Origin: Dioszegia crocea
Lineage: Eukaryota; Basidiomycota; Tremellomycetes; Tremellales; Bulleribasidiaceae
Reading direction: 5' to 3'
Length of the DNA: 64,000 bases
NCBI GenBank assembly: GCA_001600615.1
Contig: BCKK01000004.1
Span: 496,001-560,000 of the forward strand
In this document: piece by piece, positions 24,170 to 35,421 of the stretch
Layout of the letters: every line of letters starts with the position of its first letter
Position numbering within the stretch: position 1 is the first letter of the stretch
Notes under the pieces: model-generated
Database searches by the model: none
What the model was told of the DNA's origin: nothing
Seen by the model: only the letters and a program-made list of their open reading frames with translations
Made by a program: the position numbers and the translations under genes

Positions 24170-25057
24170 AGTGCTCGGATTAGAGAGTGAGTGGGATGTA
24201 TGTGAGGGGTGATTGCCGCCGTTGCCGGAGAGTGAGATATAGTTAGTGGCGAGGGTGTATGCGGTGAGGTTGAAGATGGTATGGGGACAGATACCCGGTC
24301 CCAACACCCTTTATATCATAATTGGCTCCACAGCCTTCAGTCTACTTGGTGGACCACCGCTTACTTGCCTGAGAAGTCCAACCGGTCGCTGAGACATAGC
24401 AGGTCCCGCGGGTAAGCTTAAGCTTCAGGCACGCTCGCGCTACCGCGGACGGAGCTTGACCACGATATGAATAGAACGTGCTTCTTTCCGATCCAATCAG
24501 CTTTGACATTGGATTAAGAGGCTATGCAGATTTGACGGAATCAAGATAAGACGAATTGCCTGAAAGGTTCGTCCGAGTAGGCCGGACGAGGACCGGCCGA
24601 GTTTCTCTCACATATGTTCTGAGTGGCAAATTGCAATGACTGCATAGGATGCCCAGGCGATGTACCTCTAGTGTACCAGCCAAATGAGACTCGAAGGCGT
24701 GTCTGGAATGACACAGGCAATCTGAGCTACGCATAGAGACCTCGCCTCATGGGCATGGGACAGCATGGGACAGAGCAGCCGTAGAATTTAAGATTTGAAC
24801 AGATCTGCAGTTACGTCACGCCTGTTTCAGAACTGAGGAATGCGGACATCGCAGACAACCCTCTACAGCTGCTTGGCCTTGACTCATCTGTGTCATCGGA
24901 AGACCAGATAGTATACATGATAGAACAGGAGCTGCCTAATGGTACAAGTACTATCAACGACTGATTACAAGTACAGCAGAAGTATAGGCGCTCGGAGGAA
25001 TCGAACGGGCAAGCATCTTGAAAAGGCCGAGTGGTATTTCCGCCTCGGCCGAGTGAG
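24170..25057. other. Intergenic inside the glycine-rich array
   Basis: 888 bases containing the promoter of member 2. On the minus strand an ATATAAA at 24316-24310 lies about 140 bases upstream of its ATG. No gene is seen. Confidence 0.4.
24310..24316 (-). promoter_or_regulatory. TATA-like element of array member 2
   Basis: ATATAAA on the minus strand, about 140 bases before the MGTCTS start codon. Clear TATA elements are also seen before members 3 and 4. Confidence 0.45.
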
Positions 25058-25536
25058 TTAATCACCACCGCCGCCTCCACCGCCACCTCCACCATCACCT
25101 CCACCACCCCCGCCGCCGCTACTACTGCATCCACCACCACCATCCCCACCACTATAACAGCCCCCATCACCCCCTAGGTAGTAGCCCACACCGCCATCGC
25201 CGTAGTACCCGCCTCCAACTTGACTGGTGTAGGCGCTGCCCCGGCGGCGCTTTGGGATAGACTTGCTGGTGGATACCTTCGAGTTAGACGCCCAAGTGAT
25301 GGGAACGTAGGCGGGAGGGAAGAGGGGGATGACTCTCTCTTTGACGAGAGGTGTGGTGCCTTCGAGAGTGGGGGTCCGAACGAGGGCTTTCTCGTTTGTG
25401 GTACCGCCGACGATGCTGTTCTGCTTCTGTCAATGTCAGCTTGTACACTCGACATGCAACAATATAGTAGCGCAAGTGCGATGCGGCGACAAGGAGGAGA
25501 GACGAAAAAAACACTCACGGAAGTGCAAGTGCCCAT
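25058..25536 (-). CDS. Glycine-rich array member 3, MGTCTS protein
   Basis: Two exons: 25536-25519 and 25426-25058; 128 residues. Exon 1 is exactly 18 nt and encodes MGTCTS: Gly2 and Ser6 fit the N-myristoyltransferase consensus, and Cys4 is placed for palmitoylation. Exon 2 starts KQNSIVGG and contains NEKALVRT, then a proline-containing middle, a basic KSIPKRRRGS patch, and a tail of Tyr/Gly (GGGYYGDGG) passing into GGCYSGGDGGGGGCSSSG and a glycine-aspartate run. There is no signal peptide and no transmembrane helix, so plasma-membrane or endomembrane attachment by acylation is inferred. The intron has a CTGAC branch site and a CAG acceptor. No known family is recognised. Confidence 0.75.
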
Positions 25537-26337
25537 ATCGGAGATAGCCGAAAGGCAGGTGGGGTAGAAAGTGGGGGTGGGTGGGGTGGATTCAACGGAT
25601 GGAAGTGGGAGCTGGAATGGCAGGAGATAGTGTGGCGATGGAGTAGCTTGGTAGATGGCCATGTTTCTTCTTCTTGGTCACACCTCCTTATATATCTCTT
25701 CGCCCCCTCAGGCCTCTCTACAGCCAAACAGCAGACTCCAAGCTGGACCAACCGGCTATCTCGCCGAACCGGAACTCTTGCAACGACGTGACGCGGGGTG
25801 CAATCCCTCGGCTCCATCACTTTGCACCGCCGCCATGCATCATTCATTTATGTCAAGACCCGGCCAGACGGACGGATCTCGAAATGCTCGACGAACGTGC
25901 TTGACATTCCAACAGCCAATCCGACACGAGCCGCTTATCGTCTGTTTCCCGAGGCGGTGCGAGGACTGGGATGAGGATACACAGCTGCTTGAAGCATCGG
26001 AGTGCATACGGGCTGAACCAGCAGGTATGATAGGCATGTATCGGTCCCAGATGTCTCTGGGCCTAGAGTCCTGAGTTATTGTGGTCTGGCGCACACAGTG
26101 GTGGACAGAGAGACTATGGACTGACTTGGCCGGTGGCGGACCACTGCTCGATGATCTTACCGCTTGATCTCGGACAAGATTGGGGTGACGAGACGATCCA
26201 TGTCGAAATCTGGGACTGATTCGATACATATACAAACATTAGGCTAAAGTATGTACAACAAAGGAGCCTACACAGTTGCCAGCATTTCACTCCTAGACCC
26301 AGTCCGAATCGCCAAAGCCGAGGAAGAGCTAACGGTC
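25537..26337. other. Intergenic inside the glycine-rich array
   Basis: 801 bases with the promoter of member 3 (TATA-like run at 25688-25695 on the minus strand) and the 3' region of member 4. Open frames here have no supporting features. Confidence 0.4.
25688..25695 (-). promoter_or_regulatory. TATA-like element of array member 3
   Basis: ATATATAA on the minus strand, about 155 bases before the MGTCTS start codon at 25536. Confidence 0.45.
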
Positions 26338-26761
26338 TCAGCATCCCCCACCTCCGCCACCGCCTCCACCTCCGCCACCTCCACCGCCGCCGCCATCACA
26401 GCCACCACCACCACCTCCCCATCCACCTCCGCCTCCCCAGCCGCCGCCTCCACCCCCTCCGCTCATATCGCCACCACCAGTCGCGATGTATCCTCCGCCC
26501 ATAAGACCAACTCCCGCTGCTCCGCCGCCAGCCATAGCCGCACGGCTTCCGCGTCCTCGACGGCGGTGACCACCCATCATATTGACATCGTCACCGTAGA
26601 TGGGAGCGGCATAGGTGGGATTGGTGTGACCTCGGGGCTTCTCGTAGCTGCCGCCGCTATAGTTGTTGGGCTTCTGCGAAGTGTCAGCCTAAGTCTTGGG
26701 CGGCGTGGGACCAGTCTAGATATCAGAGAAGGGCGTTACTTACAGAGGTACAAGTGCCCAT
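26338..26761 (-). CDS. Glycine-rich array member 4, MGTCTS protein
   Basis: Two exons: 26761-26744 (MGTCTS) and 26673-26338; 117 residues. The second exon opens KPNNYSGGSYEKPRG, carries an arginine patch (GGHRRRGRGSR), a Met/Gly/Ala stretch, and a tail of more than 50 residues that is nearly all glycine with spaced Trp and Cys (GGGGWGGGGGW, GGCDGGG), ending in Cys. The dual-acylation start and the Lys-x-Asn opening of exon 2 match members 3 and 6. The opposite strand also has a long open frame over this region, but it is only the mirror of the glycine codons (a Thr/Ser/Ala low-complexity string). Function unknown. Confidence 0.75.
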
Positions 26762-27732
26762 TGTTTTCTGAGCTGAAAGGGGTGGTTATTGAGAGAGGTG
26801 TAGTGGCGAAGAAATTGAGGATGGGCGCGATTGCTCTGGTTTGAAATGGGTTGAGTTGGGATTGGATATTGATTTGCAATGCACTATGCTTAGATTGCGT
26901 CTCAATCGATGATGTTGAGGGGATGATAGTGGCGAGAGTCAAGGACGTTCCTATATAAATGCGAAAGGGATATGGGCGGTGCTGGTCTAGTCTGCTGAAG
27001 AAGCTTCAAACTGTGTGGTCAGTCGCTTATTTGATTCTAGCCGGTCACTAGCTTACGCATAAGCTCCACAGTCATCGTTCAGCACAGCCGCGAGTCGTGC
27101 CTTGCCGTTCCTCGAGAGATATGCGGTAAGACTGATGCTTTCAAGCTCCGGCCGGATCAGTTGCACAGCACGACATCCTTATCTCTGAGCAATCCAGCCA
27201 ATCGCGTGCGGAGAGATGTGCGGAGGGTTCCGGCAGAGATGAGTGCCGGTGCCCATGCCGATAGAGGATCATCGCTACGTCACAGATCAAGGAATGCGGT
27301 GCCATTCTGAGCACCTGCCCTCACCTGCCAGACTAGTCATGCCAAGCACTTGGTGTCCTGAGCTTGACCAGAAATCGCCCTCAGCGCTCCTCAGCGCATC
27401 AGCAACGTCTTGAGGTGAGGTATGGGTGCAACTATTGGAGAGGAGTCCTCAGCTGGACCTTGCGCGAAGTGTTGCCTGCCGCCCAAGACTATCATCTCTC
27501 TGCCTCCAGCTGTCACTTGTAGCTCCAAATGGAAACTGCCTGCCTGCGAGTCAAGCCAAGGTACATACACTTCAAGATCTACAACAGTTCAACGATGATC
27601 CAGATGGTCATTAGATCCCTCTTCAGACCCCCACAGGGCTGTAGATTTTCCAGGCCCCTAGCCCGTCAATGTCCCTTCCCCTTCCTCTCTCCGTCTTCCG
27701 CCACTGCCTCTGCCGGGAGAACCAACCCCTTC
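26762..27732. other. Intergenic inside the glycine-rich array
   Basis: 971 bases. The promoter of member 4 holds a TATATA at about 26953-26958, some 190 bases upstream of the ATG. The rest shows nothing I can support. Confidence 0.4.
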
Positions 27733-28014
27733 CTAACCTCCACCGCCAGCCATACCAACGCCTGTTATTCCGCCTCCGTACATCGAAACGCCCCGCCTGC
27801 CTTGGCCAGGCAACATGGTACCGCCCTTGCCGTAGGCTGGTGCACTATACTCCGAGCCGGACTTGGAAGGGCGTTTCTCGACTGTGACTTTGGAAGGAGG
27901 TAGATCGGTAGTCATGGCCTGAGCGTCAGCTCTTGCTCGATCAGTGCCGGTAACCCGCGACGCATCCAGGGTGAGGAGGAACTCGACCTAACTTACGGAT
28001 ACACAGCTTCCCAT
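27733..28014 (-). CDS. Glycine-rich array member 5, MGSCVS protein
   Basis: Two exons: 28014-27997 (MGSCVS) and 27918-27733; 67 residues. Gly2, Cys4 and Ser6 are kept, so the dual-acylation signal is intact although the flanking residues differ. Exon 2 begins AMTTDLPPSK and contains KVTVEKRPSKSG, a Tyr/Gly stretch, and a short glycine tail ending MAGGGG. It is the shortest member and lacks the cysteines of the tails of members 2-4. A TTATAA on the minus strand at 28064-28059 may be its TATA element. Function unknown. Confidence 0.65.
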
Positions 28015-28767
28015 TGTGGTTAGGGTTCCGGTGATACAGGTGTAGCGGCTCGTGCTGGTTATAAGTGACAGTGAAGTGTTGTTTTGATGGTATGGGTAAA
28101 CCTAGTTGGTGTGGTATGGGTGTTGCAGATTTTGGATGAATTTAACTCGGTGCCGGTCGCCCCTTGTATCGCTTTCTGCGCGGCGAGGGCGGTGCTTGTG
28201 CCGTTTGGCCTCGACAGAATCCTACGATACGCTAGCAGGCTCTAAATGGCGCAAATATTTGGGTTCAACCAATGTCAAGACAGCAAAGTGCGGTGCGGAA
28301 CAGCCGGACCCGGTCAGCTGACATCGATGCGGAAATAGCATTTCACTAGCGCGGTGTGTCATCAGCATTACGTGGGCAAGGAATGTGGAGTTGGGATCGA
28401 CCTCTTGGCTGGGCGCCGGGCGAGAGCCTTGCCGCACATGGTGCACTGCTTCGTCTCTTGCTCAACATGCGCTTGCTAAGAGAGCCTCTGAAGTTGTCCT
28501 CTTGGTATGCCGTCGCGGAGGACGCTGTCGTACCCCATATCGAGGACTTCTAGTTCTTTCTGGACATCCTTTCAAACTCTGAGCAGGAATGTTTACCGTA
28601 CGCCTTGAAACAGTACAACTTACAGAATACATACAACTCAGATGTCGACGCGAAAGACGCGAGAATACAGATACTATTACTGACCCAAACCTCGATTACC
28701 ATCTCCCGTCTCAACAGAAAGCCGCCCCATATTGCCCCCTCTGCCAGGCTCTGCCAGGCTGCCTAAA
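28015..28767. other. Intergenic inside the glycine-rich array
   Basis: 753 bases between members 5 and 6. No gene is seen. Confidence 0.4.
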
Positions 28768-29163
28768 TCAAGTGCTGCCGCCTCCAAATCCTCCGCCGCC
28801 CCCGACTACGCCTCCATTCATATACGGGACCCCAGATAAGCCGTATATCTTTGGCCCGCCAGCGCGAAATGCCCCCTCTGGATTCTTCCTGTCAACACCA
28901 ACAAGTACGCCTTTATCGTCGGCCTGATAGCTGGTGGGAATACCATATGTGGGATATTTCTTCGCAGTGGTTGCTGTGAGTCTATCGTAATCGTGTTCGT
29001 TGATAGAAGGGATAGATTCTTCGTACTCTTTCTTGTAGGAGGGAAGATTTGTCTCAGCGGCGTTGTCTTTCTGCGAAGGTCAGCTGTGATCTCACAGTCA
29101 CGGGTAGGGCATGGGCAGAGCAGGCTCCATCAAAGAGGCACTCACAGAAGCACTGGTACCCAT
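28768..29163 (-). CDS. Glycine-rich array member 6, MGTSAS protein
   Basis: Two exons: 29163-29146 (MGTSAS) and 29070-28768; 106 residues. The myristoylation consensus (Gly2, Ser6) is kept, but Cys4 is Ser, so palmitoylation at that site is lost. The KKEYEES stretch in exon 2 supplies charge. Exon 2 starts KDNAAETN, has an acidic/Tyr middle (EHDYDRL, KKYPTYGIP), then GGPKIYGLSG and a glycine tail GGVVGGGGGFGGGST. The same 18-nt first exon, the same intron position and the same strand as members 2-5 make common descent likely. Function unknown. Confidence 0.7.
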
Positions 29164-29844
29164 GATGCTCGGCGTGCAAAGATGTCTACACTGGTTGGGA
29201 CTAAAAGGCTGGGGAATTTGCGGACAGTCACACAGTGGTAGTGAGCTGAGTGGAAAGGATGTTGTGTTGAGGCTCGTTGTGGGAGGAGACAGGTTTCGCT
29301 GGCGATCGGCTCCTTTGTAGGTATTGAAGTGTTGATCTAAGAGCTGATGAGAGGGCGATGCAAGGTGGCCAAGCGCTGCACCGCTTGCCTTGTCGAGAGT
29401 AGAGTTCGTGAAGGTTCAGTGAGCGGCGCCGGGCCGGCATGGACCCCCCGCACTGTAGCCGCGATGCCAAAAACCGCTCACGCGTCTACCTCCCAAAGTG
29501 GTAATTCAGGGCAAACAATTGCCGGAAGTGAGAGCGGAATGTGATGAAGCAAGTCTCTGATGTTAGGGGTCCATGGATGCTGCCTTTGCAGACTATTCAG
29601 CACAGACTTGTTCCATCACTAGTGTACCAAGCTCCGGCCAGTTATATAAGAGTTCGAGCTTCGACTCCCAAACACTCTGGCAAGGACAGGGCAGTGGCTG
29701 AGGTGACCTGACAACTGGCCGGTTGGCCATAGACAGAATGCCACTCGAGCACCCAAAGGTAGATCGTCAAAGGATGCTTGGGTTCGGACATCAGCACTTG
29801 TATTTTCTACTGTCTAATCAGGCTCAACCTATCCGCCAATCAAG
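29164..29844. other. Intergenic, member 6 promoter and SKI3 3' region
   Basis: 681 bases. TTATATAAG at 29642-29650 reads as a plus-strand TATA element but has no convincing gene after it. Nothing else is supported. Confidence 0.4.
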
Positions 29845-32800
29845 CTATTCCCCTTCCTTGGCGCCGTCCGCTGCTCCGGCTACAGCCTCCTCAATTCCCG
29901 CCTCAGATTTGATATCTCTTGCCCAACCCAACTCCTTCCAGCCATCCTCCGCCCAAGGCCGTGCCCTCACCGCCCGCTGCACCTCCCCAAAGCCCTCCGG
30001 ATCGGCATTCATCAACCTCCCCACTCCCCTCAATCCCACTAGCGTCGCCTCCGTATCCCTCATATCCATCAATAGTACATTTGTGGCCTCCTCCGGTTGA
30101 CCGGTGGAGATGAAGAGACGAGCCAAACGAGATCGGATATCAGTGTTCCATGGGTCGGACTGGAGTGAGATCGCCAGGGAAGTAGTTGCCGCGTCCACCT
30201 CGCCATGTATTATCGAATTGGTAGAAAGGACTAGACCCGCCAGATCGGAGCGGTCTTCGGCTCGTTTATGCGGAGGCATGGACGCCAACTCGGAAGATAC
30301 TGCTTCGAATAGGTCATCGTCCGATGTGGAAATGGCAATTGCGCCGAGGGTCGCGATGACTTTCAAAGTTGGAGAGTCGCCAGATAGACTGCATGTCAGC
30401 TTAGATGATCATGTACGGCACAGATAGACTTACCATTCCATAAGATGGGATTTTGCCATCTCCTGCCCATCCGCGCTCATTCCCCAAAGCGTTCTCGCAA
30501 GCAAAACAGCCACTTCCTCCTTCATACCCGGCACTCCGCTCCCCTCAGCCTCATCCAAAGCCTCCTGGAACAGCTCTAGACTAGCATCCGTCTCCTCCAA
30601 CCAGCACTGCGCTAACGCCTGGCCCAGCTTGACCTGGACCCTCAAATTCGCCGCATGCGGGTCTTGCGAGCCCGAGATCAATTCCCAGCAGTTGGTATAC
30701 GCCGACAAAGCATCGTCGTACGCCTTGGCAGCCAGTCTGGCTCGGCCAAGATTGACCAGCGCAATCGAGTATCGGTTCTCGATTTCGGTCGTTTCCGAAG
30801 ACTCGAATTCCTCCTCCAGCAGTTCCGTAGCGCGCCTGAAGGCATCGACAGCTTCGTCGATTAGACCGAGCCGTTCGCAGATAAGACCATAGAGATGGAC
30901 GGCTACCGAATCGGTTGGACGTTGGTGGACGTAACGTTTGAGGGCGAACGCAGGCTGGTGCAGCTCTCCAATGTCGAGCCAGTGGGTGGTAAGGTATCGT
31001 TCGAATATGAGTGCCGCGGCGGCGAGGTCGGACTCAAGCTGTAATGTCAGTACATGATCCGCCTTGGACGCGAATGTGTGAACTCACAAGACCACCAGCA
31101 GACAAGGTGACGGAATGAGCAAAGATTCCTCGAGCATGATCCCTATCGCCGTTCCGTTCCGCAAGCAGACCCTGACCCAGCCAAGCTTTGGCATAATCCG
31201 GATCGATGACCTGGGCCTTGAGGAAGCACTGATTCGCCAATTCGCGGTCATCAAGTCGAAGATACAGATATCCAAGATTGGTCCAGGTGATTGGATCCTA
31301 TCGAACGGTCAGTTGAGTTCATGCTCCTATACTGAAGCTGACAACTCACCTTTTGATACAGCTCAAGTGAGATGACAAACGCATGCTGCGCCACTTGATC
31401 ACCTCCGTCGACACAAAGCACCGCCAGTGCATTCCACAACCTCTCGTCCCCGGCGTCTTTCTCTAACGCGAGGCGAATGGTCGATACAGCGGACTTCACC
31501 ATATCTCGCCTCTCCTTCTCATCCTTCGTCCGTTGAGAAAGCGCATGTATGGCAGTGGCCAGATCGTACAGCGCAGCCATGGTGACATTCGAGCGCTCGT
31601 CACGGAGGAGGTAAGATCGGTATGCGAATGCGAATACTCCGGCACGTGCGACAAAGTTGTCAGCAGCGGCGGTAGATCCCAGAATGGCCGAGGGGTGTCC
31701 TACGCCAGGAATAGTCGCTCGCTTGTCGTCATCGTCCTTGACAAGCCACTCCATGACAGAGCGAAGAGTATCTTCCGCTGCAGACTCATCCACCGCCCCT
31801 GCCAGACTTCCCATCTCAAACGCCGCATCGCCGACGACTTTCCATCCCCAAGCTCGCCATGTGCGATCCAGCCTCAAAACCTTCTCTGCAACCTTGATGG
31901 CTTCGATGAAGGCCGTCCGAGCCCTTTCTCTGAAGCCTCCAGCAACCATTCGTCGACCTTGAGCCAGGTTCGCTTGCGCCAATCCGCCCAAAGCGCCAAT
32001 CTCATCTGGCTTCTCGACGACCAGATCTTCAAAGGCCTGAATGGCAATTTCGAAGTTCCCGAGTTCGTATTGGATATCGCCGATATCGTATCGAGCCATC
32101 CAGTTGCCGCTGTCCATCTCGAGGACCTTCTCGAGTGTCTTTAAAGCCGCGACATGTCGGCCACACTTGACGTAGGACTCGCCGAGAAGTAGGTATGTCG
32201 AAACCTCATCGGGATTTGCCCGAAGTGCGATCTGGAAAGCTTGAGCAGCTTTGGCGTAATTCTTGTAGTGCTGCACTATCAGCAGTAGTCCCTGACTGAG
32301 ACTGTGAGACGTACCATCTCGGTAGACCCCAACGCCTTCCAAGCCCAACCATTCTTGACCGCAAATCGCTCTTTGCCGCTGAGCACTTCTCCGCCCTTGA
32401 CACCCTCAACTCCACCTTCTCCCTCCATCACACGCATAGCGATAGTTCGCACAAGCGCCCACTCATCTTCATCTGCGTAACCCCTTGCAAGCTTCTCGGC
32501 CGCTTCAGCTTCCGTAGCATCCAGCTCGAATGCTTTCTGGAAGCATTTTATGGCGCGCTCATTGTCGGGTGGATCTGCAGATTCGTAGAGAACACCGAGT
32601 GAGGTGAATGAGGGGGCGAAAGTAGGGGAAGCGCGCAGGGAGGCTGAGAACCACTCTTCGGCATTTGCCTTGGCCTCATCATCTGGGTTGTAAGTCATGA
32701 ATTCAAGCGGTACAAGCGAAAACGTACCTCCGATAAGCCACTCCGTCCTGCCTAATCTCCACCAAGCCCGAGCCCGGATGAACGCGTCCTCTCCTTCCTT

Positions 32801-35059
32801 CTTCCCATCCTCTTCCCACTTCCCATCCCGCTCCTGCACAATGGCCTCCAGGATATCCCTTCCACCCTCCAGACTACCTTCGTTGACCAAACACCACCCC
32901 ACCTCCTCTCTCGCTGCAACTCTCCGCTGCTGCTCTTCCCTCCATCCACCACTTTCGGTCGATTCAGGAGACTCCATGATCTTCTGGAATGTCTTCCTAG
33001 CTTCAGACCAATTTCCGGCGTATTGAAAGATTTGGGCCCGAGCAAATCGCGCAGCAGAGTTGGACGAATCGGTCGTAAGTACTCCGTTGAGTAAGCGAGC
33101 GGCGCGGGTATGATGCTTGGGCGGGAAATAAGGGACGAGAGCGATACCCAAGATGGTGTCGAGGGAAGCTTTGGTCCTGCAGATGTCAGTGACATGGACG
33201 CGTAAGAGCGGCTATGGCTTACAGCGGAAGAGTCACACCCCGCTCCGTCTCAATCTCCTTGAGAAGCAGCCTTCCCTTCTCGGCGTAGACTACAGCGTTT
33301 GCCCAATCCTCTTCTTGAACGGACACAGCGGCCATGACGCGATGTGCGAAGGTTGACTTAGGCAGCTGATCAAGCAATTTCTGTAGCATCAGCCAGAGTC
33401 TAGATACAAACAGCAGGAATTCTGAACTCACAGTCATGGTCGCAACCAACTCATCTCGTTCCTCCCTCTCCAGATCCTCAGTCAATGTACCCTCCTTCCC
33501 TGCTGTCCTCTTCGCCTTTCTCCGCTCTTTGGCATTCATTCCCTTCTTCTTTCTCCACCATTTCCCCTTCTTATCCTTGGTATCTTTCGCCTTCGCATCC
33601 GACGGCGCACCGATAGTTTCTTGCTCTCCATCTTCATCCTCGTCCGGCTCCGGTAGCGGTAATTTGAACCACCTGCAGTAATCGTCGATGAAAGCGGTGA
33701 GCGGACTCTCGGGAAAGAGGACCGCATACTGATGCAGAAGCTCCAGAGGGTAGTAGACGTCGTTCTGATCTAGTCCGTTGAGTACAAACTCGTAGGCGTG
33801 CTCGGCCGCACCGCCAACTTTTAGGAGAACGAAACCGTCCGCTAAGGCCTGAGCCCGGGATAGTGCCTCCGCTCTGGTTGGCTGTTGAGGAGTCGACTGA
33901 TCGAAGATTGGAATGGGTGGGAATTCGGGATTGCCGTCGGACTTGACGGGTGCTGGTGCCTTCTTGCCCTTAGCCTGAGCAGTCTGGCTATCCGACTTGG
34001 ATTCGATCTCGACACTGGTTTGTGAGCTCGTCCCCCTAATAAGATGGTACGAACAACTCACGGTAAAACCCCGACCAACTTCCGCCAGAAGTCAAATTCT
34101 CGAACTTCCATCTCCCTTCTGACGCTCTCTTCCACCCCAGGATGTCCCGCAACCTCCTTCAAGAGCTCCACCAGCACCATTCCCAGCTGACCACCCAGAA
34201 CATCCCGCTCCACATCCCTTCGCGTCTCCTTCTCGCTCTTTTTCGTGAGCTTTGATCGAGCAGATTTGACGTCCGCCTCCAATTTAGACGATATGAGGCT
34301 TTCCTGCTTGACCAAGAGGTGCATGAGGATAGCGAGGGACGACATGAGATGTAGTACATGGGGAAGAGGGGATGGCAGAGCCGGGACATTGGTCGTATTT
34401 GGCGGTGGGTACGGAGCTGGGTGGAAAGGTGTGTAGCTACCTGAAGGTGGCGGTAGCTCGCGTAGGAATGAGGCAAGTGGTGATGAGGGTAATAGCAATC
34501 GCAGAACGGCATAAAGTCGATCTTCGGGTCCATGTGTTTGACGCAGAACCAGGAGATCTTGTAGAGCCGATGCACACTTCTCTCGTTCGTTTCTAGAGCG
34601 TAAGCTATGCGCCAAGCTAAGGGCACATTGGCGGTTGGCTCACGCATTGTATTCCTCTTGCACCACAGACTCTAGGAATCGGCCAAGCTTGGACCACTCT
34701 TTTTGCGATTCGTACAGCTTCACCAGACCTTTCGGAGCGAGTGGATGGCTAGGATTGACATTGTACGCCTGTATGTAGCACTACAATGTCAGTACAGTGG
34801 GTCCAGTGCTACGAATCAGACTTACCTTTTCCGCTTCGCTCGATCGTTGCAGATTCGTGAGCGCCAGACCACGAAGGCATAGCCTGAATGATCAGCTGAT
34901 TTTCTGCAGACAACTTGAAAGTGCAGCTCACACTTGCGGCACCTCCGAGTCCTCCTTCTTCAATGACTTGAGCAGGGTCGTAGCTTCTTGTAGAGCTGCC
35001 TCATGGTCCTTGTTGTTGATGTGGACCATGATCGATTTGATCGCTTTCTTCGACGCCAT
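29845..35059 (-). CDS. SKI3: Ski3, TPR scaffold of the Ski complex (TTC37 homologue)
   Basis: Twelve exons: 35059-34932, 34883-34826, 34780-34644, 34592-34062, 34014-33432, 33380-33223, 33176-32728, 32682-32315, 32270-31350, 31297-31088, 31038-30434, 30388-29845; 1563 residues, the same size class as human TTC37 (1564). The N-terminal MASKKAIKSIMVHINNKDHE and the EAEKCYIQAYNVNPSHPLA repeat are typical. TPR units continue to the C terminus (AIKCFQKAFELDATEAEAAEK, AAQAFQIALRANPDEVSTYL, TWTNLGYLYLRLDDRELANQ). Ski3 holds Ski2 and Ski8 together and feeds RNA to the cytoplasmic exosome in 3'-5' mRNA decay. A basic KGKWWRKKKG insert lies near residue 410. Two introns (33431-33381, 32727-32683) are multiples of three without stops, so retained forms would still be in frame. 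Confidence 0.92.
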
Positions 35060-35421
35060 TTTGCCGCTGGGGTGAGGGATTCTTGGATCGTTCGAGTGGT
35101 TCTGGTGCCAGTCGAGGGCAATCTGGTCCGGTTACGAACCACCAGGCGGTATCGATGACCGAAGTACGAGACGGAGAAGAAGTGTAGAGCAAAGCATGAA
35201 TCGAAAGAATCGCCGCCTTTCGGTTCCAGCTGCAGCTGGCTGGCCAGCAATTTGTCACATCCGTGCGCAGGAATCCACCTCATCGGGCAGATCTCCTTGT
35301 TTGCCTCGAGTTGACCTTATAGGACCATGCTGAGCTACAAGAGAGGTTTCAAGAGAAAGATATTCGCGAACTATAGATACATGCTTTGAGGACTGAAGCT
35401 TGCCGATCGATGTCTTGCTCC
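35060..35421. other. Intergenic upstream of SKI3
   Basis: 362 bases between the SKI3 start and the stop of the next minus-strand gene. No gene is seen. Confidence 0.4.

Noticed and set aside
24985..25015. GTTCGATTCC on the minus strand, like a tRNA T-loop
   Set aside because: The flanking bases do not form the 5-bp T stem and no anticodon arm or acceptor stem can be found.
26251..26844. Long plus-strand open frame rich in Thr, Ser and Ala opposite array member 4
   Set aside because: It is the mirror of the glycine codons of the minus-strand gene, covers that gene's intron and first exon, and has no independent start or splice signal.
29723..30113. Plus-strand open frames opposite the SKI3 3' end with a TATATAAG upstream
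   Set aside because: They are Ser/Pro-rich mirrors of the SKI3 coding strand; the TATA-like element alone is not enough to call a gene.
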